Position numbers and translations under genes: made by a program | The notes under the pieces: generated by a model | Seen by the model: the letters and a program-made list of their open reading frames with translations, nothing else | Database searches by the model: none | Told to the model about the DNA's origin: nothing | Shown here: piece after piece, positions 52,491 through 61,479 of the stretch | How the letters are laid out: the number at the start of each line of letters is the position of its first letter | Numbering within the stretch: the stretch's first letter is position 1 | From: Thermanaeromonas sp. | Lineage (GTDB): Bacteria > Bacillota > DSM-521 > Neomoorellales > Neomoorellaceae | Reading direction: 5' to 3' | Length of the DNA stretch: 61,479 nucleotides | NCBI RefSeq assembly: GCF_021890735.1 | Contig: NZ_JAKKUR010000008.1 | Location: forward strand, 1-61,479

Positions 52491-53762
52491 ATGCTGACCC
52501 AGAGACCCCGGGGCACAGAGGACATTCTCCCCGGCAACAGCGAAAAGTGGCAGCACGTAGAAGAGGTAGCCCGTTCCCTTTGCCGCCTTTACGGTTATCG
52601 GGAGATCCGCACCCCTATATTTGAGCATACCGAGCTTTTCCAGCGCGGTGTAGGGGATACCACAGATATAGTGGAGAAGGAAATGTATACCTTCTTGGAC
52701 CGCAGCGAAAGGAGCCTTACCTTAAGGCCGGAAGGCACAGCGCCGGTGGTCAGGGCCTTCCTCGAACACCGGCTTTACAGCGGGATGCTTCCTGTAAAAC
52801 TTTTTTACATAGGGCCCATGTTCAGATACGGCCGACCCCAAGCAGGCCGCTTGCGGCAGTTCCACCAGTTCGGCGTGGAGGTTTTTGGAAGCCGCGAACC
52901 TTCTTTAGATGCAGAAGTTATCGCCCTGGCCATGGATTACTACCGTCGATTAGGGCTGGAAGGTCTTGAACTCCATATAAATAGTGTGGGATGCCCTTCC
53001 TGCCGTCCCATCCACCGGGAAAAGCTTAAAAGCTACCTAAAGGACAAACTTGAAGCCTTTTGCCCTACCTGCCAGGGCCGTTTTGAACGAAACCCTTTAC
53101 GTATCTTCGATTGTAAAAACCCTAAATGCCAGGAGCTATTAAAGGGCGCTCCTACCATAACTTCGTCTTTATGCCCAGATTGCAGCCAGCACTTCCAGGA
53201 AGTATTGCGCTACCTGGAAGAATTGAACATAACCTACCTCCTTGACGAGTGTCTGGTGAGGGGACTGGATTATTATACCAACACTGCCTTTGAGATAATA
53301 GCACCCGGCTTAGGTGCCCAGAGTTCCATCGGTGGCGGAGGGCGGTATGACGGCTTAGTAGAAGCTTGCGGCGGCCCTTCTATGCCGGGCATAGGTTTCG
53401 GGCTGGGGTTGGAGAGGACTTTATTGGCCCTAGAAGCTCAAAATAAAAAAATTAAAGTGGAAGACGGGGTTGAAGTGCTGGTAGCTACCGTAGGAGAGGG
53501 GATGGAAACAAAAGCTTTAAGACTTTTAAGCTTGCTCAGGGAGCATAACATCCCGGCAGATAAGGATTATTTGGGGCGCAGTCTTAAGGCTCAAATGAAA
53601 TATGCCCACCGGTATCCAGCCCGGTTAGTAATTATTTTAGGCGAGGAGGAGCTGGAACGCGGCAGGGTTACGGTAAAAAACCTTAAGACAGGTGACCAGG
53701 AAGAGGTATCCTGGGACGATGTGGTGGATTTTTGTTTGCGAGCAAAGGAGTGTGAGGGATAA
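52491..53762 (+). CDS. hisS: Histidyl-tRNA synthetase
   Basis: A 423-residue class II synthetase with RPRGTEDILPGNSEKW, motif 2 region FYIGPMFRYGRPQAGRLRQF, HisA motif VRGLDYYTNTAFEI and motif 3 GIGFGLGLERTLL. The insertion domain carries CxxC pairs (CPSC, CPTC, CKNPKC, CPDC), suggesting a bound zinc. The leader is too short for a T-box. Confidence 0.95.
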   Translation: MLTQRPRGTEDILPGNSEKWQHVEEVARSLCRLYGYREIRTPIFEHTELFQRGVGDTTDIVEKEMYTFLDRSERSLTLRPEGTAPVVRAFLEHRLYSGMLPVKLFYIGPMFRYGRPQAGRLRQFHQFGVEVFGSREPSLDAEVIALAMDYYRRLGLEGLELHINSVGCPSCRPIHREKLKSYLKDKLEAFCPTCQGRFERNPLRIFDCKNPKCQELLKGAPTITSSLCPDCSQHFQEVLRYLEELNITYLLDECLVRGLDYYTNTAFEIIAPGLGAQSSIGGGGRYDGLVEACGGPSMPGIGFGLGLERTLLALEAQNKKIKVEDGVEVLVATVGEGMETKALRLLSLLREHNIPADKDYLGRSLKAQMKYAHRYPARLVIILGEEELERGRVTVKNLKTGDQEEVSWDDVVDFCLRAKECEG

Positions 53763-55589
53763 ATGCAAGAGGGTATGGGTACTTGGCGCCGTACCCACGG
53801 GTGTGGTGAACTTACGAAAGAAGAAGCCGGGGCACGAGTGGTCCTTATGGGTTGGGTACACCGTACACGCGATCACGGGGGGCTCATATTCGTCGATCTG
53901 CGGGATCGTTCGGGAATAGTACAGGTTGTATTTAGCCCCCAGGTTTCAGAAGAGGCTTTTAAGGTGGCCGAAAGCCTGCGTAACGAATACGTGGTTGCGG
54001 TGGCCGGTGAAGTGCGGTTGCGGCCGGAGGGAACCGTTAATCCCAACCTTCCTACAGGAGAAATCGAGGTCTATGCCGAAGAAGCTAAAGTACTTAACCG
54101 GGCCAAAGCTTCTCCCTTCTATATAACCGATAACGTAGAGGTGGACGAGGCTTTAAGGCTCCGGTATCGGTATCTTGATCTACGCAGGCCGGAGATGCAG
54201 CGCCTTTTAAAAATGCGCCACCAGACCGCTAAGGCTATCAGGGATTTCCTCGACAGCCGGGGTTTCTGGGAGATTGAGACCCCCATGCTCACCAAGAGCA
54301 CTCCCGAAGGAGCTCGGGATTTCTTGGTACCCAGCCGCTTAAATCCGGGGGATTTTTATGCTTTACCTCAGTCACCCCAGCTTTTTAAACAGGTGCTTAT
54401 GGTGGCCGGCGTGGAGCGGTATTTCCAGATCGTTCGCTGTTTCCGTGATGAAGACTTGCGGGCCGACCGCCAGCCGGAGTTCACTCAACTCGATGTGGAG
54501 ATGTCGTTCGTTAGCCGGGAAGAAGTAATGGGGGTCACCGAAGAGCTTCTGGCCCATGTTTTCCGTACTGTTTTGGGAGTGGAAATTAGAGTGCCTTTTC
54601 CCCGGTTAAGCTACAAAGAGGCCATCGAACGCTACGGTTCGGATAAACCGGACCTGCGCTTTGGCTTGGAGATCAGGGATATCTCGGATGTGGTCGGCAA
54701 AAGCCAGTTTAAAGTCTTTGCCGAAGCTGTAAAGAAGGGTGGGGTGGTCAGGGGTATAAACGCTACAGGGTGTGGTAACTATTCCCGCCGTGAGCTAGAT
54801 GATTTGACCAGGCTGGCCGGTGCCTGGGGCGCCAAAGGCCTGGCCTGGATGGTAGTCGAAGCTACAGGTATCCGTTCACCTATTGCTAAATTTTTTAGCC
54901 CTGAGGAGCTAGAAAACATTAAAGAGCGCATGGGAGCCCGACCTGGTGACTTGCTATTGTTCGTTGCCGATGCCGAGGAAACGGTAGCCCAAGTTCTAGG
55001 GAACTTGCGCCTGGAGCTGGCTACAAGGTTAAATCTTTTGGATCCAGAAAAATTTGCCTTTGTTTGGATCGTAGATTTTCCCTTGCTGGAATACAGTGAA
55101 GAAGAGGGCCGCTACAAGGCCGTGCACCATCCCTTTACTTCTCCCCGGGAAGAAGACCTCTTTTTGTTAGAAAGTGAACCTCTTAGGGTGCGTGCTCTGG
55201 CTTACGATGTGGTATTGAACGGTGTGGAGTTAGGCGGCGGTAGCATCCGTATCCACCGTAGGGACCTTCAAGAGAAGATATTTAGGCTCTTGGGTTTAAG
55301 TAACGAGGAGGCCCAGGAGAAATTTGGATTTTTATTGGAAGCCTTTGAATATGGAGCCCCTCCCCACGGCGGTATTGCCTTGGGTTTGGACAGGCTGGTA
55401 ATGCTTATGGGGAAGCGGGATACCATCCGCGACGTTATTGCCTTTCCCAAAACCCAGAGCGGTACTTGCCTTTTGACCGGAGCACCGGGACCGGTAAAGC
55501 CCGAGCAGCTCAAGGAACTGCATATCATCACAGCCCCTAGAAAAAAGAGCCAGCCCCCCTCACTTCAGAACACTCTTGAAACGGCTTGA
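53763..55589 (+). CDS. aspS: Aspartyl-tRNA synthetase
   Basis: A 608-residue bacterial-type enzyme: N-terminal OB anticodon-binding domain ([20 protein letters not shown]), class II motif 2 ([20 protein letters not shown]), a GAD insertion and motif 3 ([13 protein letters not shown]). ATG 53763 follows the hisS stop directly, so the pair is co-transcribed. 6S RNA lies just downstream. Confidence 0.95.
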   Translation: MQEGMGTWRRTHGCGELTKEEAGARVVLMGWVHRTRDHGGLIFVDLRDRSGIVQVVFSPQVSEEAFKVAESLRNEYVVAVAGEVRLRPEGTVNPNLPTGEIEVYAEEAKVLNRAKASPFYITDNVEVDEALRLRYRYLDLRRPEMQRLLKMRHQTAKAIRDFLDSRGFWEIETPMLTKSTPEGARDFLVPSRLNPGDFYALPQSPQLFKQVLMVAGVERYFQIVRCFRDEDLRADRQPEFTQLDVEMSFVSREEVMGVTEELLAHVFRTVLGVEIRVPFPRLSYKEAIERYGSDKPDLRFGLEIRDISDVVGKSQFKVFAEAVKKGGVVRGINATGCGNYSRRELDDLTRLAGAWGAKGLAWMVVEATGIRSPIAKFFSPEELENIKERMGARPGDLLLFVADAEETVAQVLGNLRLELATRLNLLDPEKFAFVWIVDFPLLEYSEEEGRYKAVHHPFTSPREEDLFLLESEPLRVRALAYDVVLNGVELGGGSIRIHRRDLQEKIFRLLGLSNEEAQEKFGFLLEAFEYGAPPHGGIALGLDRLVMLMGKRDTIRDVIAFPKTQSGTCLLTGAPGPVKPEQLKELHIITAPRKKSQPPSLQNTLETA

Positions 55590-55604
55590 ACTTTGTGTTA
55601 ATAT
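55576..55604 (+). promoter_or_regulatory. Sigma-A promoter of 6S RNA
   Basis: TTGAAA (55576-55581) and TAATAT (55599-55604) with an ideal 17-nt spacer, overlapping the 3' end of aspS. Transcription should start near 55610. Confidence 0.75.
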
Positions 55605-55608
55605 AAAA

Positions 55609-55795
55609 GTGCCCTGCGATGCACGTGAAAGGCCGCAAGTTCTGAGCCAACACCAATACAAAGGGAGCCCGGTCTCTGGGCGTGGCTTGTAGGCCCCCTT
55701 GAGGGGAAACAAAAAGCGCCCAGGAGGGCACCCACCTGTAGAGAGAGGGTTCATGGAAACTGCGGCGCTTCACGGCATATGTGGGGTTTTAATTT
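55609..55795 (+). ncRNA. ssrS: 6S RNA
   Basis: The region after aspS has 6S RNA features. The closing stem pairs ATGC and CGTGAA (55619-55629) with TTCACG and GCAT (near 55770-55780). The 5' side carries GCCGCAAGTTCTGAGCCAAC, the middle has GGAGCCCGG with CCCCTTGAGGGG, and the 3' side ACTGCGGCGC; these resemble conserved strands of E. coli 6S. A T-rich tract ends it near 55795. The place between aspS and the csoR/rarA genes matches 6S synteny in Firmicutes. 6S RNA binds sigma-A RNA polymerase in stationary phase. Confidence 0.85.
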
Positions 55796-55825
55796 TTTAT
55801 CTGTTCTTCGAGAGGGGTCCGTCCG

Positions 55826-56098
55826 ATGAGTTCGTATGCTCCTGTAAAAGACGAACTTTTAGTTCGTTTAAGGCGGATAGAAGGTCAAGTTAAGGGCTTA
55901 CAACGTATGGTTGAAGAAGGCAAGTACTGTGTTGATGTTCTTACCCAGATTGCAGCCGTGCGGGCAGCTTTAAAAACGGTCGGTACGATTATATTCGAAC
56001 ACCATGTCCGGGGTTGCGTACGGAACGCCATTATGATGAAACAAGGGGACGAGATAATAAGAGAACTCATCGATATTTTAAACAAATTTATGGACTAA
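55826..56098 (+). CDS. csoR: CsoR-family metal-sensing repressor
   Basis: A 90-residue all-helical repressor. Cys35, His60 and Cys64 (YCVDVLTQ, EHHVRGC) reproduce the Cu(I) ligand spacing of CsoR exactly (25 and 4 residues). The N-terminal RLRRIEGQVKGLQRMVEE is the DNA-binding signature. No copper ATPase or chaperone gene is adjacent, so its target lies elsewhere, and a sensor of another thiophilic signal is possible. It lies after 6S RNA and converges on rarA. Confidence 0.86.
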   Translation: MSSYAPVKDELLVRLRRIEGQVKGLQRMVEEGKYCVDVLTQIAAVRAALKTVGTIIFEHHVRGCVRNAIMMKQGDEIIRELIDILNKFMD

Positions 56099-56111
56099 GC
56101 CCCATCAGGCC

Positions 56112-57446
56112 TTAGGGCTTAGAAGGCTTTTTGCTGCACCGCTCCTTGAAGGCCTGAACCAGATCTTTTTCTTTGCCGTATGGTGAAGGATTATAAAACA
56201 CTTTACCTTCTAAAGAGGGTGGAAGGTAGCGCTGTTCTACCCAGCCACCGGGGAAATCGTGGGGATACTTATATCCCTTCCCATGGCCCAGGGCGCGGGC
56301 GCCGGAGTAACTCGCATCACGCAGGTGCAGGGGGACGGATACGTTTCCTCCCTTCTTTACTTCCTCTAGGGCGCTATCGATGGCCTTGTATACAGAATTA
56401 CTTTTCGGGGCCAGGGCGAGGTATAAGGTAGCTTCGGCAAGTATCAACCTGCCTTCGGGTAACCCTACTCGTTCTACGGCCTGGGCTGCGGCGGTAGCTA
56501 CTACTAAAGCCTGGGGATCGGCCAGGCCTATATCTTCGGCCGCGTGTATCATGAGCCTGCGGGCTAAGAAGAGGGGATCCTCTCCCGCATAAATCATGCG
56601 AGCAAGCCAGTATATGGCTGCGTCGGGATCGGAGCCGCGAATGCTTTTTATCCAGGCCGAGACTATATCGTAATGTTGGTCACCATCGCGGTCATACAGT
56701 ACGGATTTCGTCTGTACGGCTTCTTCCACCGCGGCCAAAGATACATACCTTTTTCCGTCTGGCGAAGGAGGAGTAGTAAGGGCAGCAAACTCCAAGGCGT
56801 TCAAGGCTATGCGCGCATCGCCCTCGGCGATCCGGGCAAGGTGCTTCAGCGCTTGCTCCTCGACTTCTACGTTGAGTTCACCCAGCCCTCTTTCCCTATC
56901 CTCCAAGGCCCTCCGTAAAAGCTTCAAAATGTCTTCTTCCCGTAAGGGTTCCAGGCGGACTATCCGGGAGCGCGAGCGTAAAGCCGGGTTAACGGTAAAC
57001 ATAGGGTTTTCAACTGTAGCTCCGATCAATATAACTATCCCTTCTTCCACCCACGGCAAAAGAGCATCCTGTACATTTTTTGCCCACCGGTGAATTTCAT
57101 CTACAAAGACAACTGTTTTCTGCCTCAAATAAACACGCCTTTCCTTGGCCTTTTCCACCACCTGGCGGATTTCGGTTATGCCGTCTAAAGCTGCATGTAG
57201 CGATTCGAAATGGGCCTTGGTCGTGTTGGCTATCACGTGGGCCAGGGTGGTTTTCCCGCTGCCCGGCGGCCCCCAGAGGATAAGAGAAGTTATAGTATCA
57301 TTTTCAATGGCCCGCCGGAGGAGGGTACCTGGGCCGAGAACTTTTTCCTGCCCCACAAATTCTTCTAAGCTGCGGGGCCGCATGCGTACTGCTAAAGGAG
57401 CTTGCTTTTTCAATTCTTCCTGAGCCGCCTGTTCGAATAGATTCAT
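56112..57446 (-). CDS. rarA: Replication-associated recombination protein RarA (AAA+ ATPase)
   Basis: About 444 residues with RMRPRSLEEFVGQEKVLGPG, Walker A GPPGSGKTTLAHV, Walker B FVDEIHRW, sensor GATVENPMFTVNPAL and C-terminal FPGGWVEQRYLPPSLEGKVF. RarA acts at stalled replication forks. ATG 57446 (MNLFEQAAQ) is the preferred start; a TTG 21 nt earlier is possible. Its promoter region faces that of iscR. Confidence 0.93.
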   Translation of the reverse strand: MNLFEQAAQEELKKQAPLAVRMRPRSLEEFVGQEKVLGPGTLLRRAIENDTITSLILWGPPGSGKTTLAHVIANTTKAHFESLHAALDGITEIRQVVEKAKERRVYLRQKTVVFVDEIHRWAKNVQDALLPWVEEGIVILIGATVENPMFTVNPALRSRSRIVRLEPLREEDILKLLRRALEDRERGLGELNVEVEEQALKHLARIAEGDARIALNALEFAALTTPPSPDGKRYVSLAAVEEAVQTKSVLYDRDGDQHYDIVSAWIKSIRGSDPDAAIYWLARMIYAGEDPLFLARRLMIHAAEDIGLADPQALVVATAAAQAVERVGLPEGRLILAEATLYLALAPKSNSVYKAIDSALEEVKKGGNVSVPLHLRDASYSGARALGHGKGYKYPHDFPGGWVEQRYLPPSLEGKVFYNPSPYGKEKDLVQAFKERCSKKPSKP

Positions 57447-57574
57447 AATTAAATGTGGTCCCTTCAAGGAGCGAAGTTAGAATTAGTTTTAGCTTTATTA
57501 TATAAGACACGGTATAAAAGCGCCAGCCTCCGGGAAAAACATAATAAAAGCAGAGTATTTCGCTCGGATTTTTC

Positions 57575-57603
57575 TTGACAATACCCGAGTGAATTGCTAA
57601 GAT
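57575..57603 (+). promoter_or_regulatory. Promoter of the iscR-nifS-nifU-mnmA operon with operator-like repeat
   Basis: TTGACA (57575-57580), a 17-nt spacer and TAAGAT (57598-57603). CTCGG (about 57563) and CCGAG (57585-57589) form an inverted repeat flanking the -35, a likely site for autoregulation by the Rrf2-type protein encoded downstream. Confidence 0.65.
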
Positions 57604-57646
57604 ATAATCGCCACCAGGGAAAAGGTAGAGATTGGGGTGATTGGCA

Positions 57647-58102
57647 TTGAAGCTCTCTACCCGGGGAGAATATGGCCTGCGTGCCATGTTCGACCTCGCC
57701 CAGCGCTATGGCGAAGGCCCGATCTCTTTGAAGAGCGTGGCCGAACGCCAGGATATTTCCGAGCATTATCTTGAACAGCTCTTTGCCTCCCTTAGGAAGG
57801 CAGGGCTGGTGCGCAGCGTTAGGGGAGCGCAGGGCGGCTATACCTTGGCCCGGGAGCCACGGGAGATTAAGGTGGGTGAGATCATCCGGGTCCTGGAGGG
57901 GCCCATAGCTCCCATGGATTGCGTAAGTGAAGAGGAAGGGGAAGGCACTTGTTGCGCACGGGCGGAAACTTGTGTTGCCCGTACTATATGGGAGAAGGTA
58001 AGGGATAGCATAGCCGGCGTCCTCGATTCCATAACCTTGGAGGATATGGTCGAGGAGGCCCATAAACTACAGTCCAAGGATAAATATATGTATTACATTT
58101 AA
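57647..58102 (+). CDS. iscR: Rrf2-family regulator, IscR-like
   Basis: A 151-residue winged-helix protein starting MKLSTRGEYGLRAMFDLAQR, with SEHYLEQLFASLRKAGLV, a wing RGAQGGYTLAR and three clustered cysteines (CCARAETC, about 103-110) that can bind a [2Fe-2S] cluster, as in IscR. TTG 57647 is chosen since GGGGTGA lies 6 nt upstream. It heads the iron-sulfur assembly genes and probably represses them when cluster supply is sufficient. Confidence 0.9.
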   Translation: MKLSTRGEYGLRAMFDLAQRYGEGPISLKSVAERQDISEHYLEQLFASLRKAGLVRSVRGAQGGYTLAREPREIKVGEIIRVLEGPIAPMDCVSEEEGEGTCCARAETCVARTIWEKVRDSIAGVLDSITLEDMVEEAHKLQSKDKYMYYI

Positions 58103-58129
58103 ACTCCTTTTTAAGAAGGTGAGCTATGC

Positions 58130-59299
58130 GTGCGTAAGGTATACCTAGACCACAGCGCTACCACTCCGGTGCGCCCCGAGGTCTTAGAAGAGATGCTCCC
58201 TTATCTTAAGGAGGAATTTGGCAATCCTTCCAGCCTTTACAGCTGGGGGCGGCAGGCTAAGAAGGCTATTGAAGAGGCTCGTGCTCGAGTGGCGGGCCTG
58301 ATCGGAGCCCAGCCGGAGGAAATCGTATTTACCAGCGGCGGTACCGAAGCTGACAATATGGCCCTTATAGGCGTGGCCTATGCTAATCAAAAAAAGGGCA
58401 AACATATCATTACATCCAGCATAGAGCACCACGCTGTGTTGGATACCGCCCAGTACCTTCAGCGCCAGGGGTTTAAGGTGACGTTCCTTCCAGTAACTCC
58501 TGAAGGACTGGTACGGGTAGAAGATGTAGAAGAGGCTATTACGGACGAGACCATCCTCATAAGTATAATGCACGTCAATAATGAAGTGGGTACCATCCAG
58601 CCTATCCAGGAGATCGGTAAGCTTGCCCGTGAACGAGGTATTATTTTCCACACCGATGCTGTCCAGAGCGTAGGTAAAATCCCGGTAAATGTAGATGAAC
58701 TCAACGTAGACTTGCTTTCAGCCTCTGCCCACAAGATCTATGGCCCTAAAGGTGTGGGCTGTTTATATATCCGCAAGGGTACGCGTATACAGCCTTTGCT
58801 TCACGGGGGTGGCCAAGAACGCAAAAGGAGGGCAGGGACAGAAAATGTACCGGGAATAGTAGGATTCGGTAAAGCCGCGGAGCTGGCCGGGCAAGAATTG
58901 GAAAGCGAGGGCAAGAGACTTAAGGCCCTGCGAGACAAGCTCATCGATGGTGTTCTGGAGCGGATCGATCACGTGCAATTAAATGGTGACCGGGAACGGA
59001 GATCCCCCATTAACGCCAACTTTAGCTTTAAGTATGTGGAAGGGGAGTCCATCCTTTTAAGCCTAGATATGAAAGGCATAGCTGCCTCCAGCGGTTCTGC
59101 CTGCACCTCGGGCTCCCTGGATCCCTCCCATGTGCTCTTGGCCATGGGTATTCCCCATGAAGTGGCCCACGGCTCAGTGCGCATGACCCTAGGGCGGGAT
59201 AACACGGAAGAGGATATTGATTATGTACTAGAGGTACTACCGGAGATAATCGAACGGTTGCGGGCCATGTCGCCATTATATAAAAAGGCGGGTGATTAA
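58130..59299 (+). CDS. nifS: Cysteine desulfurase (NifS/IscS type)
   Basis: A 389-residue PLP enzyme with VYLDHSATTPVRPEVLEEML, the PLP lysine in SAHKIYGPKGVG (about 203) and the persulfide Cys in SGSACTSGS (about 325). It supplies sulfur for Fe-S clusters and tRNA thiolation. GTG 58130 with AAGGTG upstream. In line with iscU-like nifU and mnmA. Confidence 0.94.
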   Translation: MRKVYLDHSATTPVRPEVLEEMLPYLKEEFGNPSSLYSWGRQAKKAIEEARARVAGLIGAQPEEIVFTSGGTEADNMALIGVAYANQKKGKHIITSSIEHHAVLDTAQYLQRQGFKVTFLPVTPEGLVRVEDVEEAITDETILISIMHVNNEVGTIQPIQEIGKLARERGIIFHTDAVQSVGKIPVNVDELNVDLLSASAHKIYGPKGVGCLYIRKGTRIQPLLHGGGQERKRRAGTENVPGIVGFGKAAELAGQELESEGKRLKALRDKLIDGVLERIDHVQLNGDRERRSPINANFSFKYVEGESILLSLDMKGIAASSGSACTSGSLDPSHVLLAMGIPHEVAHGSVRMTLGRDNTEEDIDYVLEVLPEIIERLRAMSPLYKKAGD

Positions 59300-59301
59300 G
59301 A

Positions 59302-59706
59302 ATGTATAGCGCCAAGGTTATGGATCATTTTACCAATCCTAGAAACGTTGGAGAAATACCAGATGCCGACGGCGTGGGAGAAGTGGGGAACCCTGTTTGT
59401 GGTGATATAATGAAACTGTATATCAAAGTGGAAAACGGTGTAATTAAGGATGTGAAATTTAAAACCTTCGGCTGTGGAGCGGCTATTGCTACCAGCAGCA
59501 TGGTGACGGAAATGGTAAAGGGAAAAACTATTGAAGAAGCCTTAAAGATCACCAATAAGGCCGTGGCGGAAGCTTTGGACGGATTGCCGCCCCAGAAGAT
59601 GCATTGCTCTAACCTGGCTGCAGATGCTCTGCATAAAGCCATCGAAGACTTCAAAAGAAAGAATGCGGGTAGCTCACAGGGTAAGGACGGTGAGTTAGCT
59701 GGGTAA
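59302..59706 (+). CDS. nifU: NifU/IscU-like iron-sulfur scaffold protein
   Basis: A 134-residue scaffold: MYSAKVMDHFTNPRNVGEI, then the three ligands in GNPVCGDIMKL (about 36), FKTFGCGAAIATSS (about 60) and MHCSNLAADAL (about 101). It starts 3 nt after nifS. It has only the IscU domain, not the longer NifU architecture. Confidence 0.93.
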   Translation: MYSAKVMDHFTNPRNVGEIPDADGVGEVGNPVCGDIMKLYIKVENGVIKDVKFKTFGCGAAIATSSMVTEMVKGKTIEEALKITNKAVAEALDGLPPQKMHCSNLAADALHKAIEDFKRKNAGSSQGKDGELAG

Positions 59707-59719
59707 GCCCAAGGGCAAG

Positions 59720-60799
59720 GTGATGGTAGCTATGAGCGGCGGGGTGGATAGTTCCACTGCCGCCGCTTTGCTAAAGGAGCAAGGATATGAAGTCATCGGG
59801 GTAACCTTGGAAATCTGGCCTCTAGATGTACCTCCTCCTCCAGGAGAGATCGGCTGCTGCTCTTTAAGTGCAGTGGAAGATGCCCGTCGGGTGGCAAACT
59901 TACTGGGCATCCCTCACTATGTCCTCAATTTCCGTTCCGTGTTTCAAGAAAAGGTAATAGATTACTTTATCAGTGATTACCTAAGCGGCCGCACCCCCAA
60001 TCCCTGTATAGCCTGTAATCGCTTCATTAAGTTCGAGGCCCTTTTACGTAAAGCCCTGGCCTTAGGTATGGATTATATAGCTACCGGACATTATGCCCGG
60101 ATATTTTATGATAAAGAGCGCAGGCGTTACCTTTTAGCTAAAGGTAGGGACCCCAACAAGGATCAAAGTTATGTTTTGTACACCTTTACCCAGGAACAGC
60201 TTGCCCGTACTCTTTTGCCCCTGGGAGAATATACCAAAGATGAAGTGCGAAAGATGGCCCAAGAATACGGCCTTCCGGTGGCTTGGAAATCCGAGTCCCA
60301 AGAAATATGTTTTGTGACGGTTGGCGACTACCGGGAGTTCATCCGCGAAAGAGCCCGTGTACCCATCCGGCCGGGCCCGATACTGGATGTTAAGGGTAGA
60401 GTTTTGGGACAGCACCGGGGGCTGCCCTATTACACTGTGGGTCAGCGGCGGGGTTTAGGAGTGGCTTTGGGCCGTCCCGTTTTTGTGGTGGCGTTAGACC
60501 CCCGGCGGAACGCGGTTATCGTGGGAAATGAAGAAGATCTCCTGCAGTCTAAGCTTCGCTCACGGGATAACAACTATATTCTCTGGGATGAACCCCCGCT
60601 TGAGGTTGAGGTTAAAGCTAAAATCCGCTACCGCTCACCTGAAGCCGCTGCCCTCCTTCGACCCCAGCCTCATAGAGTGGCCGAAGTCGAATTTAAGGAA
60701 TCCCAGAGGGCTGTAACACCCGGTCAAGCGGTGGTCTACTACCAGGGGGACCTGGTGGTAGGGGGGGGCACCATAATGGCTCCTTGGGAGACTGTATAA
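59720..60799 (+). CDS. mnmA: tRNA 2-thiouridylase MnmA
   Basis: A 359-residue ATP pyrophosphatase-type enzyme with AMSGGVDSSTAAALL, ligand cysteines in NPCIACNRFIKF and SQEICFV, and C-terminal YTVGQRRGLGVALG. It makes s2U34 in tRNA-Lys, Glu and Gln using sulfur from the desulfurase. The start is uncertain. GTG 59720 or ATG 59723 leave almost nothing before the first strand, while CTG 59699 in the same frame would add GKPKGK and overlap nifU by 8 nt. Confidence 0.93.
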   Translation: MMVAMSGGVDSSTAAALLKEQGYEVIGVTLEIWPLDVPPPPGEIGCCSLSAVEDARRVANLLGIPHYVLNFRSVFQEKVIDYFISDYLSGRTPNPCIACNRFIKFEALLRKALALGMDYIATGHYARIFYDKERRRYLLAKGRDPNKDQSYVLYTFTQEQLARTLLPLGEYTKDEVRKMAQEYGLPVAWKSESQEICFVTVGDYREFIRERARVPIRPGPILDVKGRVLGQHRGLPYYTVGQRRGLGVALGRPVFVVALDPRRNAVIVGNEEDLLQSKLRSRDNNYILWDEPPLEVEVKAKIRYRSPEAAALLRPQPHRVAEVEFKESQRAVTPGQAVVYYQGDLVVGGGTIMAPWETV

Positions 60800-60913
60800 C
60801 CCAACACTACGTGGAGGAGGCGGTCCTGCTGATTTTTGAGGGAAGGAGCACGGGCGTATTTTTTCTGCTGCTACAGGTAATAATATGGCCTGGGTAGGGG
60901 GAGATGCACGATT

Positions 60914-61384
60914 GTGGTTAAAGGGCGCAAGCTTTTAGGTTTACCAGTAATTAATTTGGCTGGTGAAGAGCTAGGCCGGATTGAAGATTTGATCTGGGAG
61001 GGGGGAAATTTGCAGTTAAAGGGGGTATTAGTCTCCCCCGCAAGATTATTTACAGGGCCACGGTTCTTAGAGCTTAGGGAGATCCAAACTTGCGGCCCGG
61101 ATGCCCTCACCGTAAATAAAGATCAAGCCTTATCTACAGGCCTACCAGAAGGTAGTTTGAGCTGGGCAGATTTTAGAGGAAAAAGGGTTTTAGATACTAC
61201 AGGTAGAGAGCTGGGGATCTTAGAGGATGTCGAAATAGAATGGCCTTCTGGACGCGTAGTAAAGCTCGAGGTTTCTCAAGGACTGGTAGAAGATATCCTT
61301 AACGGACGGAAGTTGCTGGATATAAGCGGATCTACGGTAACGTGGGGATCCGATGTTGTATTGCTACCTGCCGGGGTTATGTAA
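60914..61384 (+). CDS. Protein with two PRC-barrel domains
   Basis: A 156-residue protein with two PRC-barrel repeats: residues about 1-75 (KGRKLLGLPVINLAGEELGR) and about 82-150 (FRGKRVLDTTGRELGILEDV). PRC barrels bind protein partners in RNA maturation, photosynthesis and sporulation (YlmC/YmxH). GTG 60914 with GGGGGAG 10 nt upstream. It follows mnmA, as in many Clostridia before alaS. Confidence 0.8.
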   Translation: MVKGRKLLGLPVINLAGEELGRIEDLIWEGGNLQLKGVLVSPARLFTGPRFLELREIQTCGPDALTVNKDQALSTGLPEGSLSWADFRGKRVLDTTGRELGILEDVEIEWPSGRVVKLEVSQGLVEDILNGRKLLDISGSTVTWGSDVVLLPAGVM

Positions 61385-61401
61385 AGGAGGTGCTTATTCC
61401 T

Positions 61402-61479
61402 TTGAGAACCTGTCCTATCTGCGGCGGAAAAGCTGTAGGCCGTATCGGGGTGGACCAGTATTACTGCTGGGATTGTCTT
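61402..61479 (+). CDS. Zinc-ribbon protein, N-terminus (cut by the window end)
   Basis: TTG 61402 follows a strong AAAGGAGGTG (61383-61392), and 26 codons are visible. The product begins MRTCPICGGKAVGRIGVDQY and continues YCWDC, giving the two CxxC pairs of a zinc ribbon. The rest lies outside the window, so the full family cannot be given. Confidence 0.7.
   Translation, partial: MRTCPICGGKAVGRIGVDQYYCWDCL

Overview
The window comes from the chromosome of an anaerobic, spore-forming Gram-positive bacterium. It most resembles the Moorella/Thermanaeromonas group of thermophilic, often acetogenic Clostridia. This rests on an [FeFe]-hydrogenase locus with its maturases, sporulation genes (yunB, bofC, a SpoIID-family gene), the sigI/rsgI pair, 6S RNA next to aspS, and heavy use of TTG and GTG start codons. 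No 16S gene is present, so the genus is an inference.

Positions 1-14000 form a hydrogen-metabolism locus. It opens with the end of hydG, a TM1266-type regulator and hydE. A nine-gene operon (1791-10933) follows: two histidine-kinase-like ATPases, a sensory-type [FeFe]-hydrogenase homologue, a DRTGG protein, a PHP phosphoesterase, hydC, a thioredoxin-like ferredoxin, an unusual hydB fused to a complete GltD-like flavoprotein, and the catalytic hydA. Behind a terminator lies a gene (11080-13359) in which an [FeFe]-hydrogenase-like sensor is fused to a sigma-54 activator. A 22-nt element occurs exactly twice, before the nine-gene operon and just after the activator gene. Each copy is followed by a sigma-54-type promoter and then a Rex-like operator. 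I read this as a hydrogen/redox-sensing regulon with two targets: the hydrogenase operon, and a short transcript carrying a 54-codon ORF. This is the most interesting system in the window.

Positions 14140-29870 are mostly housekeeping: a U32 peptidase-family protein, mutS2, a class A penicillin-binding protein (minus strand), tyrS and yunB. They also hold a nickel/cobalt uptake operon (DUF3842, cooT, cbiM, a PDGLE protein, cbiQ, cbiO) with two structured hairpins, then cysK, a yebC-family gene and bofC.

Positions 29854-33370 are an island of decay between bofC and ruvC. It holds remnants of the [NiFe]-hydrogenase maturation genes hypB, hypF and hypE, and a response-regulator gene cut in two by an IS110-family element. 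The element's long 5' non-coding end can fold like a bridge RNA.

Positions 33479-61479 hold conserved Clostridia gene blocks: ruvCAB; sigI-rsgI with a sigma-I-like promoter; a SpoIID/LytB protein, queA, tgt, yajC, an HD hydrolase, secD and secF; a cation exporter, recJ, relA, dtd, an MBL hydrolase, hisS and aspS; 6S RNA, a csoR-type repressor and rarA (minus strand); then iscR, a cysteine desulfurase, iscU-like nifU, mnmA, a PRC-barrel protein and the start of a zinc-ribbon gene. No tRNA, rRNA or CRISPR array was seen.
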